A stretch of 64,000 nt of DNA from Thermoplasmatota archaeon. Its GTDB lineage: Archaea > Thermoplasmatota > E2 > DHVEG-1. The DNA is taken from the NCBI GenBank assembly GCA_030619765.1, contig JAUXAU010000001.1, positions 1-64,000 on the forward strand, read 5' to 3'. The position numbers and the translations under genes are program-made. Of the stretch, positions 13,522-20,838 are shown piece by piece (the first letter of the stretch is position 1; each line of letters opens with the position of its first letter). Under the pieces are notes generated by a model. That model did not search any database. It was not told the origin of the DNA and saw only the letters and a program-made list of their open reading frames with translations.

Positions 13522-13721
13522 TTCACCTCCAATGGATTATCACATCCCATCAAATCACTTGCTTCTGCAATGACTTCGTGGAAAGCTTCGTTTGGTGTAA
13601 GACAACTATCAAATGCTGTCTGGTAACCATAATCCGGTAAGTCGTCAATTGAGCAGCCAATTCGTTTCTGACAGATCTTATCGATTGCATCTTTCCAGTG
13701 TTCAAATTCTCTATCGTCCAT
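13518..13721 (-). CDS. 67-residue acidic hypothetical protein
   Basis: ATG 13721 after AGGAGGAAGAAAA. Acidic helices with several cysteines (DKICQKRIGCS, FDSCLTP, LMGCDN). First gene of the HHR3-released mRNA, coupled to the zinc-ribbon gene. Function unknown. Confidence 0.6.
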   Translation of the reverse strand: MDDREFEHWKDAIDKICQKRIGCSIDDLPDYGYQTAFDSCLTPNEAFHEVIAEASDLMGCDNPLEVK

Positions 13722-13752
13722 TTTTCTTCCTCCTAAAAAATTTTTGTAGTTT

Positions 13753-13812
13753 CCTACAAGCGATCATTTTTGATCGCTTTCGTTCAATGACTAATTGAAC
13801 TCATCAGGTAGG
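13753..13812 (-). ncRNA. Hammerhead ribozyme HHR3 (type I), clearest copy
   Basis: Minus strand: CCTAC, CTGATGAG, stem II TTCAAT..ATTGAA with loop TAGTC, CGAAA, stem III GCGATCA..TGATCGC, T, GTAGG. Every position of the hammerhead consensus is met. Cleavage predicted between 13758 and 13757; product begins GTAG-GAAA-CTAC. The upstream gene's stop TGA (13804-13806) is U4-G5-A6 of the catalytic core. Confidence 0.96.
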
Positions 13813-14133
13813 ATCTTCGTCAAGATCAAGAAGTTTTTCAGCACATCTTTTTGCGTTCATTCCATTGATGTATGCTGTGTGATAATCAAAAGGTCCAGAA
13901 CCATCAGCTACTAGTTTTGCCATTTCTTTAATGACCTTTTCTTTCCAGTCATCAAAATCGTCTGTTGCTAACATGTTTAACATGTTTTTATATTCGGGAT
14001 GTGATTCTTTTGTGATAGTACAAATCTCCACTTTGTTGTAAATCTTTAACATCCTGTCAAACATCTTTTCGTTAGCCTCCACTTTGATCATTAGAGTTTT
14101 GCCATCTGCAAGAAATCCTAAAATTGCTTTCAT
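13804..14133 (-). CDS. Hypothetical 109-residue protein
   Basis: Start set to ATG 14133 behind AGGAGGAAAACAA; the track extension runs through HHR2. Small mixed alpha/beta protein with a helical, acidic C-terminus ending LDLDEDPT directly on the HHR3 core. No family recognised. Confidence 0.65.
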   Translation of the reverse strand: MKAILGFLADGKTLMIKVEANEKMFDRMLKIYNKVEICTITKESHPEYKNMLNMLATDDFDDWKEKVIKEMAKLVADGSGPFDYHTAYINGMNAKRCAEKLLDLDEDPT

Positions 14134-14164
14134 TTGTTTTCCTCCTAGAAAAAATTTGTGGTTT

Positions 14165-14227
14165 CCCACAATGCCCTGATTTTTTCAAGGCATTTCGAAC
14201 AGTTACCGACTGCTCTCATCAGGTAGG
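14165..14227 (-). ncRNA. Hammerhead ribozyme HHR2 (type I)
   Basis: Minus strand: CCTAC, CTGATGAG, stem II AGCAGT..ACTGTT with loop CGGTA, CGAAA, stem III TGCCTTGA..TCAGGGCA, T, GTGGG. Cleavage predicted between 14170 and 14169; product begins GTGG-GAAA-CCAC. One base separates it from the upstream stop. Confidence 0.93.
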
Positions 14228-14228
14228 A

Positions 14229-14615
14229 TTAGATAAAGGGGATTGCAATGTCTTTTTTTGCCAGATCAGCAACTTTTTCTGCTGCATCAACCGCTGCTTT
14301 ATTGCGTAGATCGTAGGCAGCCCCTTTGTAGATTCCGAACATTACTAACAAGGCTCTTATTACAGAAGCCTGAAGTGTTCGGTGCTGACCTGCAAGTTCT
14401 ACGGCCAGAACTTTACCAACTATTGCAGGACTGTTACCATTGACTGCATCAGCTATGGTTCTCATAGCTCCCCGAATCGCATCAAAGTCTTTTCGTTCTT
14501 GACGAAGAACATCAACATTGTCACCTCTTTCTGGCATCTTGTGCGCACACATTTTTGCGGCTTCTTTAAACTCAGGTGAAAACTTGTAGCGATTCCATTC
14601 TTCTTCATTATTCAT
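14229..14615 (-). CDS. Hypothetical 128-residue helical protein
   Basis: ATG 14615 behind AGGAGGAAGCACAA. Largely helical, with an alanine-rich middle and C-terminus (AYDLRNKAAVDAAEKVADLAKK). No family recognised. First gene behind HHR1. Confidence 0.65.
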   Translation of the reverse strand: MNNEEEWNRYKFSPEFKEAAKMCAHKMPERGDNVDVLRQERKDFDAIRGAMRTIADAVNGNSPAIVGKVLAVELAGQHRTLQASVIRALLVMFGIYKGAAYDLRNKAAVDAAEKVADLAKKDIAIPFI

Positions 14616-14639
14616 TTGTGCTTCCTCCTAAGAAAATTT

Positions 14640-14651
14640 GTAGTTTCCTAC
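14640..14651 (-). other. GAAA-capped 5' hairpin left by HHR1 (type example)
   Basis: GTAG-GAAA-CTAC would be the first 12 nt of the processed mRNA. The same hairpin, or its covarying form GTGG-GAAA-CCAC, follows HHR1, 2, 3, 5, 6, 8 (with one G-U) and 9; HHR4, 7 and 10 have the same stem with an enlarged loop. Confidence 0.8.
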
Positions 14652-14704
14652 TATCCCTGTTTCCAGGGATTTCACTTGTTTACTAAACAAGATCATCAGG
14701 TAGG
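14647..14704 (-). ncRNA. Hammerhead ribozyme HHR1 (type I)
   Basis: Minus strand: CCTAC, CTGATGA, stem II CTTGTT..AACAAG with loop TAGTA flanked by a T-T pair instead of G-C, GAAA, stem III TCCCTG..CAGGGA, A, GTAGG. Cleavage predicted between 14652 and 14651. One base separates it from the upstream stop codon. Confidence 0.88.
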
Positions 14705-14705
14705 A

Positions 14706-14918
14706 TTATCTGTAAGTTGCAACTCCTGTATATCGACAAAATTCTTCTTCTGCCATCTGTTCTATTCTGTTGGCAAGTCGTTCACTCTTTAAAGTTCTTA
14801 AGCCATTTTTCTGTTTTCCAATTCGATGAGCCTGAGCTGTTGATTCTTTTGTTTTTCTAACATCAGCTCTGGAAATTCTTATTCCTGATCTTCTATAAAA
14901 TAATCTTCGTTTTCTCAT
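14706..14918 (-). CDS. 70-residue strongly basic protein
   Basis: Arg/Lys-rich throughout (MRKRRLFYRRSGIRISRADVRKTK...). ATG 14918 behind AGGAGGAAGCACAA, where AGG shares bases with the upstream stop. Probably nucleic-acid binding; no family recognised. Confidence 0.6.
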   Translation of the reverse strand: MRKRRLFYRRSGIRISRADVRKTKESTAQAHRIGKQKNGLRTLKSERLANRIEQMAEEEFCRYTGVATYR

Positions 14919-14930
14919 TTGTGCTTCCTC

Positions 14931-15041
14931 CTAGTATAATAAAGAAAATAAAAATGTGATTCCAAACAGAATTGTTATCATGCCGGTTGACACAATAAAT
15001 CCAATGACTCCTGCAAAAAACCCTTTTACAAAAGTTGTCAT
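14931..15041 (-). CDS. 36-residue membrane peptide, first gene of the leftward operon
   Basis: ATG 15041 after TTGGAGGAAGAAAA. Nearly all hydrophobic (GFFAGVIGFIVSTGMITILFGITFLFSLLY). Stop TAG overlaps the next RBS. It follows tRNA-Gln. Confidence 0.6.
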   Translation of the reverse strand: MTTFVKGFFAGVIGFIVSTGMITILFGITFLFSLLY

Positions 15042-15090
15042 TTTTCTTCCTCCAAAGAAATTTTTGACTTGTACAACTTTTTTAATATAT

Positions 15091-15161
15091 CTCCGGAAAA
15101 AGGATTCGAACCTTTACAACAAATTCCAAAAATTTGTGTGCTGCCATTACACTATTCCGAA
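15091..15161 (-). tRNA. tRNA-Gln (anticodon UUG)
   Basis: Minus strand cloverleaf: acceptor TTCGGAA/TTCCGGA, D stem GTGT/GCAC, anticodon stem CAAAT/ATTTG with loop TTTTGGA, T arm AAAGG-TTCGAAT-CCTTT, discriminator G; CCA not encoded. It is the first recognisable gene of the leftward unit. Confidence 0.85.
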
Positions 15162-15195
15162 GAAGGAGGAGGAATTTCAAATCGGTTCCTCTCGA

Positions 15196-15268
15196 TTCAG
15201 ATCAAACAGCCCTGCATCACGTACGGACTAAAATGTCCAAGGAAACATTAATGCACATTTTATCTGAA
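15196..15268. other. Structured element E1 near the head of the leftward operon
   Basis: Nested stems TTCAGAT/ATCTGAA and TGCAT/ATGCA surround CGTACGGAC-TAAAAT-GTCC-AAGGAA. Element E2 repeats the inner motif with compensating changes. Strand of action unknown. Confidence 0.5.
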
Positions 15269-15284
15269 CCTACATCCCTTCATA

Positions 15285-15337
15285 ACTTACAACTACTTCT
15301 CGTACGGCCCAAAATGGCCAAGGAATTAGTTGTGAGT
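15285..15337. other. Structured element E2, partner of E1
   Basis: An 11-bp stem ACTTACAACTA/TAGTTGTGAGT (one G-U) encloses CTCGTACGGCC-CAAAAT-GGCC-AAGGAA. The GGCC/GGCC hairpin replaces GGAC/GTCC of E1, so pairing is kept while sequence changes, and CGTACGG and CCAAGGAA are conserved. Confidence 0.5.
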
Positions 15338-15349
15338 CACCATCTCTTT

Positions 15350-16095
15350 TAGATTAAACCTACAAAAACCAGCCTGAAGTTAATTCCACACAAACTGAAA
15401 AGAGCTATTAAACGTCTTTTCTAGTTTTATCCGTCCCTACTTTTGAAAAGCTTATCGGCCTTGATTTGTCGGTTATTAAGTTTCTTTGGCTTCAGATTTT
15501 AACTTTTTTATCCTCTGCCCTTCCACTCAATCTTATGTCAAAAAACCGTTTTAATTAACTTACGGTTATATTATACTGTATTTCAGGCTAGAATGGAAGG
15601 GAAATCGTAAAAAAATAGCGCGAAATTGAAAAAAGTTAGGTAAAAGTAAACATTTGTGTAGTCTTTTCACCTGATATTTCTCTTGAAAACCAGGGGAATG
15701 TTAGTAATATTGACAATCTTGGCATGATAATTGCTTAGAAACCTTATAATATAACCTAGATATTCTTAGATTTGTTCCCATCTACGTCTAAACTAGTAGA
15801 TGAGAAAAAAATCGTCTTTTTTCCCTGATTTTGCTAATTTTCGTTTGACTTTTTCGCCCTTTCTTAACTATTATAATAGAACCCCAATCATGATAATTAA
15901 AAAAAACATAAGGAAAAGGGATAATGTGGAGGGGATATTAAATAATATAAAAGAATCCTTGCACTATTTTAAGGTGTTAATGATGAAAATAAGGAAGGGG
16001 TGTTTATTTTTTCTTCCTCCTGAAATGTCCCTTCCTTTATTTATAAAATAAGAATTTCTTAATTTATAATATGAATGCAAGAATAAGGAGAGAAA
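15350..16095. other. Divergent AT-rich intergenic region
   Basis: No supported gene: reading frames here are short and lack RBS. It separates leftward and rightward transcription and contains several TATAAT-like boxes (15570-15575 minus, 15745-15750 plus, 16065-16070 plus). A lone AGGAGGAAGAAAAA sequence on the minus strand near 16005-16022 is not followed by a start codon. An origin role is possible but no iterons are visible. Confidence 0.5.
15565..15605 (-). promoter_or_regulatory. Candidate promoter of the leftward operon
   Basis: On the minus strand TATAAT (plus 15570-15575) has TTCCAT 17 bp upstream. The -35 is weak. It lies in the 15350-16095 gap between divergent gene blocks, which holds no supported gene and is otherwise AT-rich. 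Confidence 0.35.
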
Positions 16096-17241
16096 ATGAG
16101 TAAGGATATTGTTAGAAAAAAGAAACAGTTGCCCAGTACAATAGACAAGCTTGAACAGTATGTGGTTTTTAGTAAAGCGCGGCATAAAGTACATCTTGCC
16201 AAATTGGCAGCAATAAAAGATATTCCAGATGCAAAAGGAATTCAAGAGGAAGTGTTTAGAAATATGCTTGATGATCTAGCTGATGCCTGGGCCGCTCATG
16301 CGAGATTAGGAGAGATGATAGAAACTGATATAATAAAAGGACGACCGCAAAAGTTTGGAAACGATTCCAAACTTTCTACTTTTGATTTAAGTGGAGACGA
16401 TTCTCGTTTTGCGCGTGGCTTCTATCATGCCTTGCAAGAAGGATTTTGTGATAAAGCATATAAGAGATTAAGTGCAGAGGAATTAAATACCAGACGATTT
16501 AAACCACCCAAATATTATGAACCGTATAATGATTGGCTGACATCTCACAAAACAAGTAAACCTAAAGAGATCAAAACAAAAATCAAGCCTATCATTGAAC
16601 TTACTGATTGTATAGATTTTTTGGATCAATTTAGCGACGGCTCAATTGATTTACTTTTAACCGATCCTCCGTATATGACAGATATACCTGATTTAGAAAA
16701 CTTTGTTAGTTCGTGGTTGTCTTTAGCATTGAGCAAAATAAAAGATACAGGCAGAGCTTATATTTTTATAGGTTCTTATCCAAAAGAGATATACTTGTAT
16801 CTTACAGAACTTTTTAGTCAGGATAGATTTCTAATTGATGTATTAAGTTGGACTTATCGAAATACATTAGGACCTTCTCCTGTTAAAGATTATAAACGAA
16901 ATTGGCAAGCTATTCTATATTTAAGAACAGAAGAATCCCCTAATCTGAATTGTCCTAAAATGACAGAGCAATTTTCTGTGCAAGATATTTCTGCACCTGA
17001 TGGTAGGAGATATGAGCGCTATAGTGAATGGCAAAAGCCGGACGAAATTGCAGAAAGATTTATTCGTCATAGTACAAAGGAAGAGGATATTATTATTGAT
17101 CCGTTTGCTGGTACGGGTACATTTTTATTGGCGGCCGGTAAATTAAATAGACAAGGATATGGATGTGACACAAGTAAAGAAATAATAAAGATTGCAATTA
17201 AAAGAGGATGTAAACAGGAAAGTGCTTCAAATTATATATAG
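16096..17241 (+). CDS. DNA methyltransferase (N4-cytosine/N6-adenine, beta order)
   Basis: 381 residues. The catalytic motif TDPPYM (about residue 193) comes before the SAM-binding motif IIDPFAGTGTFLLA (about residue 333), the order of beta-type amino-methyltransferases. The first 180 residues are an extra helical domain. ATG 16096 has AAGGAGAGAAA. It may protect phage DNA from host restriction; the next gene could be a partner. Confidence 0.85.
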   Translation: MSKDIVRKKKQLPSTIDKLEQYVVFSKARHKVHLAKLAAIKDIPDAKGIQEEVFRNMLDDLADAWAAHARLGEMIETDIIKGRPQKFGNDSKLSTFDLSGDDSRFARGFYHALQEGFCDKAYKRLSAEELNTRRFKPPKYYEPYNDWLTSHKTSKPKEIKTKIKPIIELTDCIDFLDQFSDGSIDLLLTDPPYMTDIPDLENFVSSWLSLALSKIKDTGRAYIFIGSYPKEIYLYLTELFSQDRFLIDVLSWTYRNTLGPSPVKDYKRNWQAILYLRTEESPNLNCPKMTEQFSVQDISAPDGRRYERYSEWQKPDEIAERFIRHSTKEEDIIIDPFAGTGTFLLAAGKLNRQGYGCDTSKEIIKIAIKRGCKQESASNYI

Positions 17242-17250
17242 GAGAAGGAA

Positions 17251-17946
17251 TTGACTAGAAAAATGAAAGGGGTTGTTCAAATAAATGGAGATAAAGTTGT
17301 TAAGTATCCAGAGTGGAAGAAGGTATTTAGTAATGATATGAAAAGAGACTTGTATGATTCTAAGATGGCTATGCAACATATAGGATGGCCAAAGATAAAA
17401 GAGTTAATGAGTTGGAAGAATGCAGAACTGATACCGGTGGAAAGTTGCGATAAGATGGATAAACTACAAGAAGCATTGGACTGGGATTCGGATATTGATT
17501 ATATAGTTAGGAATGATAAAGGTCAATTTCCTGTTGCATCACGATTTCAATTTGGAAATACAATTTGTGATGAGAATGGTGGTTTACATAATTCTTTTAC
17601 TATAAGGAAAAGTAGATTAAGTGGTGCACCAACAGAAAACTTTAAAGTGGAGAAAGCATTAGAAAGTGGTGGTTTGTGTCCAACATACACAGTACAAGGA
17701 TATGTTGTATTAAGACCATCAGACGGTTGGAAAGCACAATTACAATCGATTGCAATTGTTCTGACAAAAGAGTTGTATGGATTTAAAAAAAGATATTCAA
17801 GTTTAGTCAAGGAAAAGAAAAGTGATAATCTGTTTGATGTTGTTTATTGGGATTACTTGAAACATTTTAGTGGAATAAAAGGATATGTAAATCCTAATTG
17901 GTCTGTTCAATTACTAGATAGACAATTAGAATTGTTGGACGAATAA
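17251..17946 (+). CDS. Hypothetical protein next to methyltransferase
   Basis: 231 residues from TTG 17251 (AGGAGAAGGAA upstream; ATG 17263 is an alternative). Contains DWDSDIDYIVRNDKGQFPVASRFQFGN, faintly like nuclease or RNA-end-processing active-site regions, and an IRKSR patch. I do not recognise the family. Pairing with a methyltransferase makes a restriction or modification role possible but unproven. Confidence 0.55.
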   Translation: MTRKMKGVVQINGDKVVKYPEWKKVFSNDMKRDLYDSKMAMQHIGWPKIKELMSWKNAELIPVESCDKMDKLQEALDWDSDIDYIVRNDKGQFPVASRFQFGNTICDENGGLHNSFTIRKSRLSGAPTENFKVEKALESGGLCPTYTVQGYVVLRPSDGWKAQLQSIAIVLTKELYGFKKRYSSLVKEKKSDNLFDVVYWDYLKHFSGIKGYVNPNWSVQLLDRQLELLDE

Positions 17947-17953
17947 ATAGGAT

Positions 17954-18415
17954 ATGAACGAAAGAAAAATATTTCAAAAGTTTGGGGCCTCAATTAAGGA
18001 AGTGATATTTATTGCTGAAAAAGATGGGGTTCTTTTCACCATCACAAAAAAGTTTTGCAAAAGGGAACTGGTCCTACAAATTCCTTATAGAAGGATCATT
18101 GAATATCTGAATGTTCGAACCCACCATTCTTTTAAATCTATAGGAAAAAAATCACAACAAACAAGATGTTTAATTGATCAGTTGTGGAAGAAAGGATATG
18201 ACTTTTGGGATTTTAAATTAGTCATTGATACGAAAGTTAATGAGTGGTCTAAGGATCCTGAGTTTAGAAAATATTTACGGCCCAGCACTTTATTTAGGAC
18301 ATCAAAATTTGAAGAATATATTCAGCAGGGTGAAGAAAAAAGTTGTCCTGGATGTGGAAGTGTTTTGAAGGGTGGGGTGTGTGGGAAGTGTGGATATGGG
18401 AAAGAGTGGAGATGA
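17954..18415 (+). CDS. Phage conserved C-terminal-domain protein with zinc ribbon (replication-associated)
   Basis: 153 residues. The segment FKLVIDTKVNEWSKDPEFRKYLRPSTLFRTSKFEEYI matches, from memory, the conserved C-terminal domain found on many phage replication initiator-like proteins (Phg_2220_C). It is followed by a zinc ribbon (CPGCGSVL..GVCGKCGYG). The usual winged-helix N-terminus of initiators is shortened here. Possibly a replication accessory or regulator. Confidence 0.65.
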   Translation: MNERKIFQKFGASIKEVIFIAEKDGVLFTITKKFCKRELVLQIPYRRIIEYLNVRTHHSFKSIGKKSQQTRCLIDQLWKKGYDFWDFKLVIDTKVNEWSKDPEFRKYLRPSTLFRTSKFEEYIQQGEEKSCPGCGSVLKGGVCGKCGYGKEWR

Positions 18416-18543
18416 GTAAAGGATTAGAAAAAATACAACGTGAAATTTTAGAAATTATACATGAGGAAGGTAATTTATACCACCCTCAAATTAAAAATAA
18501 TTTTAAAAAGGCTTTACTTTTTTATGGAATTGTGCTATTATAG
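18412..18543 (+). CDS. 43-residue ORF ending in a promoter
   Basis: Starts by ATGA overlap at 18412. The first 30 residues look like a helical protein (LEKIQREILEIIHEEGNLYHPQIKNNFKK); the rest is encoded by the -35/-10 region of the next promoter. It may be a truncated gene. Confidence 0.4.
   Translation: MSKGLEKIQREILEIIHEEGNLYHPQIKNNFKKALLFYGIVLL
18513..18541 (+). promoter_or_regulatory. Sigma70-type promoter P18.5
   Basis: TTTACT, 17-bp spacer, TATTAT, transcribing the ParB-like gene. Part of a family of five identical-geometry promoters (18.5, 24.0, 29.2, 44.2, 60.3 kb). Confidence 0.8.
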
Positions 18544-18571
18544 ATGAGACTAAAATTTATAGGAGTGTATT

Positions 18572-19501
18572 ATGGAAATCAATGTAAAAGATCTGACGCC
18601 TAATCCTTACAGGGATATGGATAATTATCCAATTGATCGTGATAAAGTTAACGCATTAAGAGTAAGTATTGATGAAACAACTTTCTGGGATAATGTCCTA
18701 GTGCGAGAAAAGAAAGGCAAGTTTCAAATTGCCTATGGACATCACAGATTGTTAGCTTTACAGGAGTTAAAGATTGAAAAGATTGAAGCGCCTGTAAAAG
18801 AAATTAGTGATTTAAATATGATTAGAATAATGGCAAACGAAAATTTTGAGCAATGGAAGTTGACAACGAATGTTGTTATTGAAACAGTAAAAGCAGCAAA
18901 GAAATTTATTGAAGACAAATTGCAGAGATATGAGAAATGGGAGTTGTTTGAGAAGACAGAACTTAACAAAGCTTTAGGATTTACTGATGCTCAAACATTC
19001 TCTGCAGCTAAAGGAAAACTTGGAGTTGGTAGAAAAATGATCCTCAGTTTTCTTGGGGAAAACTGGAAGGACTGGATGATTAAAGAATCTCTTGAAGTTC
19101 TAGGAGATGAATCTCTTGATGAAGATGCTATAAAAAAAGCACCAACAATGACAGGAGCCCGTAAGTTACGGAAGGCTATCAAGGAACATGATATTCCAAA
19201 AGAAGAACAAAAAGAATTTGTTGAAGAAATCATTGCAGACGACGACGAGCCAGACATCGAAGAAACTGTCAAAAAGGCAACCCCTAAAGTGGAAATCTCT
19301 GACGCTGATCAGACAGCCTTAGAGGAAATGTGCAAGATAGCTAAGAAGGTCGCCATCAAAGCAGGTGGTAGAGTTGATTCTCTCATTCAAAGGATTCAAA
19401 AACTTGGAATCATTGACCTGGAAGATTATGTTGAATCCGGCTTGGCTGAAGTAACTGACGAACTTCTCAAGCAAATAAGAAGCCTTAAAAATTATCTATA
19501 G
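18572..19501 (+). CDS. ParB/Srx-fold nuclease-like protein
   Basis: 309 residues. The N-terminal domain has the ParB-like pattern: VKDLTPNPYR, a spaced I/V run, QIAYGHHRLLALQEL (GHHR near residue 55) and an ANENFEQW segment. The C-terminal half is helical with an acidic stretch. Phage ParB-like proteins bind or nick DNA or act in regulation rather than partition. First gene after promoter P18.5. Confidence 0.75.
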   Translation: MEINVKDLTPNPYRDMDNYPIDRDKVNALRVSIDETTFWDNVLVREKKGKFQIAYGHHRLLALQELKIEKIEAPVKEISDLNMIRIMANENFEQWKLTTNVVIETVKAAKKFIEDKLQRYEKWELFEKTELNKALGFTDAQTFSAAKGKLGVGRKMILSFLGENWKDWMIKESLEVLGDESLDEDAIKKAPTMTGARKLRKAIKEHDIPKEEQKEFVEEIIADDDEPDIEETVKKATPKVEISDADQTALEEMCKIAKKVAIKAGGRVDSLIQRIQKLGIIDLEDYVESGLAEVTDELLKQIRSLKNYL

Positions 19502-19516
19502 AAAAATGGATTGAGA

Positions 19517-19750
19517 ATGAACAAAATTATGAGCCCTTGGAGCTTACTTATCGACAACGCAAAAGTTGCAAGGGACAAACTTGTCAAAGACAGAATCCCA
19601 GTAGAAGCTTTAATGCTCACGTTAAATATAGGTTTATACTTAATGGAGGACCGAAGCATCAAATTATTTTTAGAACTGAAAACTCAGATCGAAAATGTTA
19701 TAAGGAGGGGTGATGATGAAAGGAACAATCTTATTAGAAAAGGGTGGTAG
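19517..19750 (+). CDS. Small helical hypothetical protein
   Basis: 77 residues from ATG 19517 (track start 19511 is a TTG). Helical, one weak hydrophobic segment (ALMLTLNIGLYLME). Overlaps the next gene. Function unknown. Confidence 0.5.
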   Translation: MNKIMSPWSLLIDNAKVARDKLVKDRIPVEALMLTLNIGLYLMEDRSIKLFLELKTQIENVIRRGDDERNNLIRKGW

Positions 19751-19955
19751 ATATGCAATTTCCCAAAAGATGGAGGTGGGTGACATTGGGGTTATTATAA
19801 ATGATCCAATTTATAATGGAACTATTGTGCTAAGAACTTATTCTGGATTGGTTTCCTTAACTGATCCAAATAAGACATGGAAGTATATCTCTGAATTTGT
19901 AGATAAAATTGAGTTGTTAGCACCTGGATCAAAAGTTGTGCTAGAGGTAGAATAA
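19716..19955 (+). CDS. Small beta-barrel-like paralog A
   Basis: 79 residues from ATG 19716 behind AAGGAGGGG. Shares with the products at 20835 and 21074 the pattern GD(I/V/L)GV(I/V), then (T/S)Y..LVSLT(D/N)P...W, then G.KV.LEVE at the end. All three are 79 residues long. Probably a small KOW/SH3-like fold; function unknown. Confidence 0.65.
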   Translation: MKGTILLEKGGRYAISQKMEVGDIGVIINDPIYNGTIVLRTYSGLVSLTDPNKTWKYISEFVDKIELLAPGSKVVLEVE

Positions 19956-19967
19956 AGGAGGTTTTGA

Positions 19968-20498
19968 ATGGATTTTTTTAGAACAATAAACAGGGCACCT
20001 TTTTTCAATTTATTCAGATTTGTTGTAGTCCCAATTCCTAAATCACATGACAATGAGGCCCTTACTTATCTGTATGTTGAATCAAATGGTGAAGGCAAAG
20101 GAAATGCTGCAGTTGGTTCTGATGGCAAAAGAATGCACTATCTTGATATTCCTTGTGTAGAACCCGGCCTGTGGCGTATTTTAAAGCACAGTAAAACAGA
20201 CATTCAGTTACAACTAGTGACAGACGCCAACTTGTCTTATTCAAACTGGAGACCCCGTGCTGAGAAACCATCAGATGTTAAAACATTTGAACTTGAGTTG
20301 AATGATGTAGATATGGCGTATTACAATCTTATAAAAAATATTCATATGCCACTCAAATATTCATATTTTACCGATGTAGCAATTATGTATTGTGATGTTG
20401 ATACTTGTTGTGTGGTAACTTACTCAGAACCAGGCAAAGCAATATTTTTTGATACCAAGAATTACCATGCTGTTGTCATGCCTATGAGGAAGAGTTAG
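19968..20498 (+). CDS. Hypothetical protein with sliding-clamp-like motif
   Basis: 176 residues, ATG 19968 behind AAAGGAGGTTTTGA. Contains AAVGSDGKRMHYLDIP, resembling the xTDGHRLA region of DnaN-type clamps, and an alpha/beta layout. At 176 residues it is too short for a full clamp. Clamp-like role is a weak guess. Confidence 0.5.
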   Translation: MDFFRTINRAPFFNLFRFVVVPIPKSHDNEALTYLYVESNGEGKGNAAVGSDGKRMHYLDIPCVEPGLWRILKHSKTDIQLQLVTDANLSYSNWRPRAEKPSDVKTFELELNDVDMAYYNLIKNIHMPLKYSYFTDVAIMYCDVDTCCVVTYSEPGKAIFFDTKNYHAVVMPMRKS

Positions 20499-20501
20499 AA
20501 A

Positions 20502-20744
20502 ATGCTTGTTAAAATTATAGTTTATTGCATGGATGGTGATGAATATCACTCGAAGATAAAAGAAGTGGAACCAGATACTTTTGATGAGATTGATGATAAT
20601 CTTAAAAAAGGGATAAAAACTTTTGATGGTTTCTATATAGAACAAGAGAATGGGAAGATTCATTTTAATGTGAATAATATAGTTGCTGTCGAAGTTGAAA
20701 GAGTGCATGATAAGGAGGAGCACAAAAATGAAAGTAAAGACTAA
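20502..20744 (+). CDS. Hypothetical 80-residue acidic protein
   Basis: Small alpha/beta protein with a charged C-terminus (VERVHDKEEHKNESKD). It overlaps the RBS and start of the next basic peptide. Function unknown. Confidence 0.55.
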   Translation: MLVKIIVYCMDGDEYHSKIKEVEPDTFDEIDDNLKKGIKTFDGFYIEQENGKIHFNVNNIVAVEVERVHDKEEHKNESKD

Positions 20745-20838
20745 AGAAGACTATCAACAAAAAATTGAAAAAAGAAAAGATGTAGTTAGGAAAGACAAGA
20801 AAAGGAAAACAAGAAAGCAAGGGAGAAAAAGAAAATGA
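20728..20838 (+). CDS. 36-residue very basic peptide
   Basis: ATG 20728 behind AAGGAGGAGCACAAAA; nearly half Lys/Arg (KRKDVVRKDKKRKTRKQGRKRK). Ends ATGA on paralog B. Probably nucleic-acid binding. Confidence 0.5.
   Translation: MKVKTKEDYQQKIEKRKDVVRKDKKRKTRKQGRKRK

Noticed and set aside
15196-15337. Elements E1/E2 as hammerhead ribozymes
   Set aside because: Neither strand contains CUGANGA with GAAA in the needed order.
16005-16022. AGGAGGAAG on the minus strand as start of a further leftward gene
   Set aside because: No start codon follows at a usable distance and the frame downstream is not coding-like.
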